This document shows, piece by piece, positions 1 through 5,709 of a stretch of 5,709 bases of DNA (the stretch's first letter is position 1; every line of letters starts with the position of its first letter). A program made the position numbers and the translations under genes. Source of the stretch: Thermus sp. JCM 17653 (GTDB lineage: Bacteria; Deinococcota; Deinococci; Deinococcales; Thermaceae). The DNA lies in assembly GCA_001311585.1 (NCBI GenBank), contig BBBN01000111.1, positions 1 to 5,709 on the forward strand, in the 5' to 3' direction. The notes under the pieces were generated by a model, which was given only the letters and a program-made list of their open reading frames with translations, was not told where the DNA came from and searched no databases.

Positions 1-1059
1 GGCGGGAGCGGGTCTATGGCTACCCCGACGACGCCGAGCGCTACCTCCGCTTCGCCCTGGCGGCCAAGGAGGTGGCCAGGGGGTACCACCTGGTCCACGC
101 CCACGACTGGACGGCGGCCCTCCTCGCCCTCTTTGCCCCCACGGTCTACACCATCCACAACCTGGCCCACCAGGGCCTCGTGGACCCGGGGCTTTTCTTT
201 TCCTGGACCGGGCTTCCCTGGGGCCTCTTTCACATGGAGGCCCTGGAGTTCTACGGCCAGGTGAACCTGATGAAGGCGGGCATCGTCTTCGCCCGCCGGG
301 TCACCACGGTGAGCCCCTCCTACGCCGAGGAGATCCAGACCCCGGAGTTCGGCATGGGCCTGGACGGGGTCTTGAGGAAGCACGCCGGGAAGCTTAGGGG
401 CATCCTGAACGGCTTGGATAGGGAGGTTTATGACCCCGCCCATGACCCCTACCTCCCCGCCCCCTACACCCGGGAGGACCCCTCGGGCAAGGCCCGGGCC
501 AAGGAGGCCTTCCGGGAGAGGACGGGGCTTAGGCCTCCCGTTCTCGCCTACGTGGGCCGCCTGGACCCCCAGAAGGGCCTGGACCTCGTCCTCGAGGCCC
601 TCCCCCGCCTCCTGGAGATGGGCTTTCGCCTCTACGTCCAAGGCGTGGGGGACGAGGGGCTTCAGGAGGCCCTCTTCCGGGCGGGGGAGGAAAACCCCGA
701 AGGCATACGCTTCCTCCCTGCCTACGACGAGGCCATGGCCCGCCTGGCCTACGCCGGGGCGGAGGCGGTCTTGGTCCCGAGCCGCTTTGAGCCCTGCGGC
801 CTGGTGCAGATGATCGCAAGCCGCTACGGCACCCCCCCCGTGGCCCGGGCGGTGGGGGGGCTGAAGGACACCGTAGAAGACGGGAGGACCGGGGTTCTTT
901 TCCAAAGCTACCACCGAAGGGCTTCTTTACGGCGTGCTCCGCCTCTTCCGCCTGGGGGCAGAGGCGATGGGCCTTAGGGCCATGGAGAAGGACTTCTCCT
1001 GGGAGGGGCCGGCGCGGGCCTACCGGGAGGTGTACCGGGAGGCCTTGCTGATCCCTTAG
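1..1059 (+). CDS. glgA: Glycogen synthase (ADP-glucose type), 3' part, one frameshift
   Basis: Cytoplasmic GT5 enzyme that transfers glucose from ADP-glucose to the end of an alpha-1,4-glucan. The gene enters from the left edge, so the N-terminus (roughly 100 residues judging from the family) is missing; the first full codon is at base 3. Visible in order: HAHDW (fragment residues 32-36), TIHNLAHQG, the loop VGRLDPQKGLDL from residue 184 with the phosphate-binding Lys at 191, and SRFEPCGLVQM from residue 260 with the GT-B nucleotide-sugar Glu at 263, then GGLKDTV. After about base 891-916 the frame must move: the original frame continues as low-complexity Arg/Pro to a stop at 977, while frame 1 gives EGLLYGVLRLFRLGAEAMG and a normal GlgA-like tail ending in TAG at 1057-1059. 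One extra base or two missing bases would explain it. The family is certain; the exact junction is not. The TPR gene follows 9 bases downstream. Confidence 0.93.
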
Positions 1060-1068
1060 GATGGAGGG

Positions 1069-3574
<2,506 letters not shown>

Positions 3575-3588
<14 letters not shown>

Positions 3589-4191
3589 GCCCCCATTCTA
3601 GCCCGGGCCTCCTCTCCTTTGTGGCCTGGGCGAGAACCCTTTCCGCCGCTTCCCGGGCGAAGGGGGTCCGGGCCCGCTCCAGGGCCTTGCGGGCGGTTTC
3701 CCGGCCCTTACCTCCGGGGCGGAAGCCTCCTGGGCCCAGGCCAGGAGGGCCAGGGCGGTGGCGGGGAAGGGGAGCCCCGCCTTTTCCAGGAGGCCCAGGC
3801 CTTCCCCAAAGCGGTGGAGGGCCTCCCGGTAATCCCCCTTAAGGAGGGCCTCGCTTCCCCTTTGGAAGAGGCGGGCTACCCCAAGAAGCCCCTCCCCCTC
3901 CACCGGCGCTTCTCCCGCCTCGGCGGAGCGGAAGGCGGCCTCCAGGAGCCTTTCCAGGGCCAAGGCCCTTTCGGCCTCGGGGAGGAGGGGAGCGTACTGG
4001 GTCCTGAACAGGGGGGCGAACCAGGAGAGGCGGAGGGGGCTTTTGAGGTAGAAGGTCTCCCCCCGGGCCTCCACCTCCTCCCCCAGGGCCTGGAGGAGAG
4101 GGACGAGCCGGGGAAACCGGGCCCGCACCTCCTCCCGCTTGGCCTCGCCCCGGAGGGCCAGGAAGAAGCGGAAGGCCTCTACTCCCGCCAT
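3575..4191 (-). CDS. Unrecognised helical protein with TPR-like segment, one frameshift
   Basis: I do not recognise this family. Read literally, the frame stops at 3598 after a Pro/Arg-rich tail. Adding one base near 3711-3714 instead gives a normal charged helical tail ([29 protein letters not shown]) ending with TAG at 3577-3575, 205 residues in all, so I prefer that end. The N-terminal 50 residues ([25 protein letters not shown], then a short strand-like [11 protein letters not shown]) could be a small winged-helix-like domain, but this is only an impression. Residues about 105-160 ([26 protein letters not shown]) look like one TPR unit. There is no signal peptide or membrane helix. The ATG at 4191 overlaps the end of the small upstream gene by 13 bases, with AAGGAAG 7 bases before it. 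The corrected end overlaps the ispH start by 14 bases. Its place between prenyl synthase and ispH shows co-expression, not function. Confidence 0.72.
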
Positions 4192-4370
4192 TCCTCCACT
4201 TCCTTGTAGTGGACCAGGGCGGCGAAGAGGGGAGAGGGGCCCTCGGAAACGGCGAACCTTACCTCCACCAGGACGGTGTTTTCCGGCAGGCTTTCCACAA
4301 AGCGATTCAGCCTCTCCTGGAATATGTCCGGATCGTTCCCGGTGATGACCTTGAAGCGCACTCCCTGCAT
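4179..4370 (-). CDS. Small Cse60-like protein (63 aa)
   Basis: A 63-residue protein starting MQGVRFKVITGNDPDIFQERLNR and ending [10 protein letters not shown]. The order is a beta-strand (VRFKVITG), a helix (DIFQERLNRFVESL), a strand (TVLVEVRFAVSEG) and a final strand (FAALVHYKE). This matches the layout and size of the Cse60/DUF2758 family, named after a Bacillus sporulation protein but also found in non-sporulating bacteria; the assignment is by pattern memory and is moderate. Biochemical function is unknown. The ATG at 4370 lies 7 bases after the TAA of the prenyl synthase gene, with no clear Shine-Dalgarno, so it is probably translated by coupling. An ATG at 4378 that touches the upstream stop is in the wrong frame. 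The stop at 4181-4179 overlaps the next gene by 13 bases. No frame error is needed, unlike its neighbours. Confidence 0.78.
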   Translation of the reverse strand: MQGVRFKVITGNDPDIFQERLNRFVESLPENTVLVEVRFAVSEGPSPLFAALVHYKEVEEWRE

Positions 4371-4377
4371 GGCCCCA

Positions 4378-5367
4378 TTATGCCCGGCGCTCCACCAAGG
4401 CGGTGAGGAGTTCCCGGAGAAGGCCCGCCGCCCCTTTCCCTGGAAGGCCCTCCAGGGCAGGAAGGAGGGCTTGGAACCCCTCCTCCTTGAGCCTCTTGGC
4501 CGTGGCCTTGCTCCAGGAGAGGGCCTGAGAGGCCAGGAGCCTTTCCCAAAGCCAGCGCACCTCCTCCTCGGGCTTTTCCTCCCGGGGGAGGCGGAGGAGG
4601 GCCTCCGCCCGGTCCTTTCCTCGGGGGAGGCTTCTTCCAGGAAACGGAGGAGGATCAGGGTGCGCTTGCCCTCGTACAGGTCCCCGGCCCGTTCTTTGCC
4701 GTAGGCTCGTCCCCTTCCAGATTTAAGACGTCGTCCACAATCTGGAAGGCCGTCCCCAACCTGAGCCCCCCCTCCTCGTAGGCGGCGGGCGGGGTCTTTC
4801 CGGCGAGGAGGGCCCCAAGGCGCAAGGGGGCCACGGCGGTGTAGTAGGCGGCCTTGTGGGCCACCATGTGGAAGTAGTCCTCGGGGCGGAGGTCCAGCTC
4901 CCGGTGAGGGTCCAGAGGAGGTCCAGGTGCTGCCCGTAGGCGGTGCGGCGCACCACCTCGTGGAACTCCAAGAGCACCTCCGGCCCGTAAAGCCCCCGGG
5001 CAAGGCCTTCTGTGAGGAGGCCCCACATCTCGGCGTGCAGGGCGTCCCCCGCGTTCAGGGCCAGGGGCATGGGGTGGAGGCGGTGGAGGGCGGGGCGGCC
5101 CCGGCGTTCCTCCGAGCCGTCCTCTATGTCGTCGTGGACCAGGACCCAGTTCTGGAAGAGCTCCATGGCGGTTGCGGCCTCGAGGGCCGCCTCCAGGGAG
5201 GCTCCGTGGGCCAGGGCGCTGTAAACGGTGAGGAGGCCCCGGAGCATCTTGCCGCCTCGGCGGGGATAGTCTTGGAGAAGTTCCTGATAAACGGGATCGG
5301 GGTGGGCCAGGCGGGCGAGGAGCTTCTCCTGGATGGCCGTCCGGATGGCTTCGGGCGCGGGCTCCAT
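4378..5367 (-). CDS. Prenyl diphosphate synthase, probably GGPP synthase, three frameshifts
   Basis: Head-to-tail trans-prenyltransferase condensing IPP with allylic diphosphates; a crtE/GGPP synthase-like role is likely. Corrected length is 330 residues. Visible features are RRGGKMLRG (36-44) for IPP binding, the first Asp-rich motif HDDIED (78-83), YGQHLDL (144-150), and the second motif FQIVDDVLN (209-216), with Asn where DDxxD enzymes have the last Asp. Then comes GKERAGDLYEGKRTL (224-238), typical of the family. Trp74, five residues before the first Asp-rich motif, is aromatic, which in this family tends to limit products to about C20. Three missing bases are inferred near 4900-4902 (GELDLRPEDYF), 4706 (DEAYGKERAGD) and 4614 (ERDRAEALLRLP). 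Each restores an uninterrupted family-like sequence to TAA at 4380-4378. The ATG at 5367 has no Shine-Dalgarno and sits 7 bases after a -10-like hexamer, so the mRNA may be leaderless. It is the first gene of the operon containing ispH. Confidence 0.92.
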
Positions 5368-5371
5368 GCTT

Positions 5372-5377
5372 TACACT
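5372..5377 (+). promoter_or_regulatory. Putative -10 element of the DMT transporter gene
   Basis: TACACT lies 7 bases before the ATG at 5385, the mirror image of the element for the divergent operon, with which it overlaps by three bases. It is an AT-rich island in very GC-rich surroundings, which supports a promoter. No Shine-Dalgarno and no clear -35 box is seen, so leaderless transcription is the simplest reading. Confidence 0.45.
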
Positions 5378-5380
5378 TTA
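5375..5380 (-). promoter_or_regulatory. Putative -10 element of the prenyl synthase operon
   Basis: On the minus strand this reads TAAAGT, close to TATAAT, and ends 7 bases before the ATG at 5367. Transcription would then start at or next to the start codon, as in leaderless mRNAs common in Deinococcus-Thermus. I see no convincing -35 box at 17-18 bases upstream, where the sequence is already inside the divergent transporter gene. Confidence 0.45.
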
Positions 5381-5384
5381 GGCC

Positions 5385-5709
5385 ATGCGCGGTTACGCCC
5401 TGGGCCTTTTCGCCCTCAACCTCCTAACCCTCCTCTGGGGTACCACCTTCGTGGTGGTGAAGGGGGCGGTGGAGGCCATGCCCGCCAGTACCTTGGTCTT
5501 CCTGCGCTTCCTGGTGGCGAGCCTTTTCTTCCTTCCCTGGCTCCTGCGCCTGCCCAGGGGGGCCTTTGGGCCGGGGATGGAGCTGGCCTTTTGGCTGCTT
5601 CTGGGCTACGCCAGCCAGGCCATCGGCCTCCAGTACACCTCCGCCAGCCGGAGCGCTTCATCACCGCCTTGAACGTGGTCCTGGTGCCCCTCCTCCTCTC
5701 CTTGGGGGG
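5385..5709 (+). CDS. EamA/DMT-family membrane transporter, 5' part, one frameshift
   Basis: The N-terminal part of a multi-pass inner-membrane protein running off the right edge; about 108 residues are visible. The start MRGYALGLFALNLLTLLWGTTF, with WG and a following small-residue-rich helix, is typical of the first helix of drug/metabolite transporter (EamA) proteins. Membrane helices are at about 5-27, 34-56, 66-83 and 89-106, with FLRFLVASLFFLPWLL as the second (the family's R-F pair) and GLQYTSASRSAFITAL entering the fourth. Near 5656-5657 one C is missing: as written the frame ends in a stop at 5670-5672, while the restored frame gives SAFITALNVVLVPLLLSLG, the usual DMT helix. The substrate cannot be told from this part; relatives export metabolites, amino acids or drugs. 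It is transcribed divergently from the prenyl synthase operon with 17 bases between the start codons. Confidence 0.87.

Noticed and set aside
832..839. C-run of eight in glgA as another frame error
   Set aside because: The frame through it reads YGTPPVARAVGGL, which is normal for glycogen synthase, so the run appears correct.
3598..3740. Pro/Arg-rich C-terminus of the unknown gene in its literal frame
   Set aside because: The alternative frame gives a charged helical tail with normal Thermus codon use and a tight overlap with ispH, so the literal tail is probably an artefact of a missing base.
4376..4380. TAATG stop-start overlap at the end of the prenyl synthase gene
   Set aside because: The ATG at 4378 opens a frame without family-like sequence; the small protein uses the ATG at 4370.

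Overview
The window looks like a chromosomal piece of a Thermus species. Base composition is very GC-rich, codon third positions are almost all G or C, genes overlap or nearly touch, and the Dus and IspH proteins resemble what I recall of Thermus thermophilus. The species assignment rests on memory, not on a search. No stretch over 300 bases is free of genes, and I see no rRNA, tRNA, CRISPR, insertion sequence or other mobile element.

Layout. On the + strand, the 3' part of a glycogen synthase gene (glgA, 1-1059) is followed by a TPR protein with a C-terminal membrane helix (1069-1658). On the - strand, a compact five-gene cluster runs from 5367 down to 1554: a prenyl diphosphate synthase (GGPP-type), a 63-residue Cse60-like protein, an unrecognised helical/TPR-like protein, ispH, and a DusA-type tRNA-dihydrouridine synthase. 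Neighbours in the cluster overlap by 8 to 14 bases or are separated by 7, so it reads as one operon. The dus 3' end overlaps the TPR gene 3' end by 105 bases, tail to tail. At the right edge an EamA/DMT-type transporter starts on the + strand, only 17 bases from the prenyl synthase start. That gap holds two mirrored -10-like hexamers, each 7 bases from its ATG, which fits leaderless divergent transcription.

How the genes fit. IspH makes IPP and DMAPP, the substrates of the prenyl synthase, so the operon carries the last step of the MEP pathway plus chain elongation, probably feeding carotenoid or other isoprenoid synthesis. Dus modifies tRNA and has no evident link to isoprenoids. GlgA makes glycogen; the role of the TPR protein is unknown.

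Data quality is the main caveat. Seven of the eight genes need at least one reading-frame correction (nine in total) to give continuous family-like proteins. Seven are one missing base, usually in or beside short G or C runs; one is an extra base in a 7-base A/T run; one (glgA) cannot be typed. This spread over conserved genes points to sequencing or assembly indels rather than gene decay. I annotate the genes as intact with suspected errors and give corrected lengths. I did not find a convincing new biological system. The most interesting leads are the small Cse60-like and helical proteins embedded in the isoprenoid operon, the antisense gene tails, and the ispH A-run.
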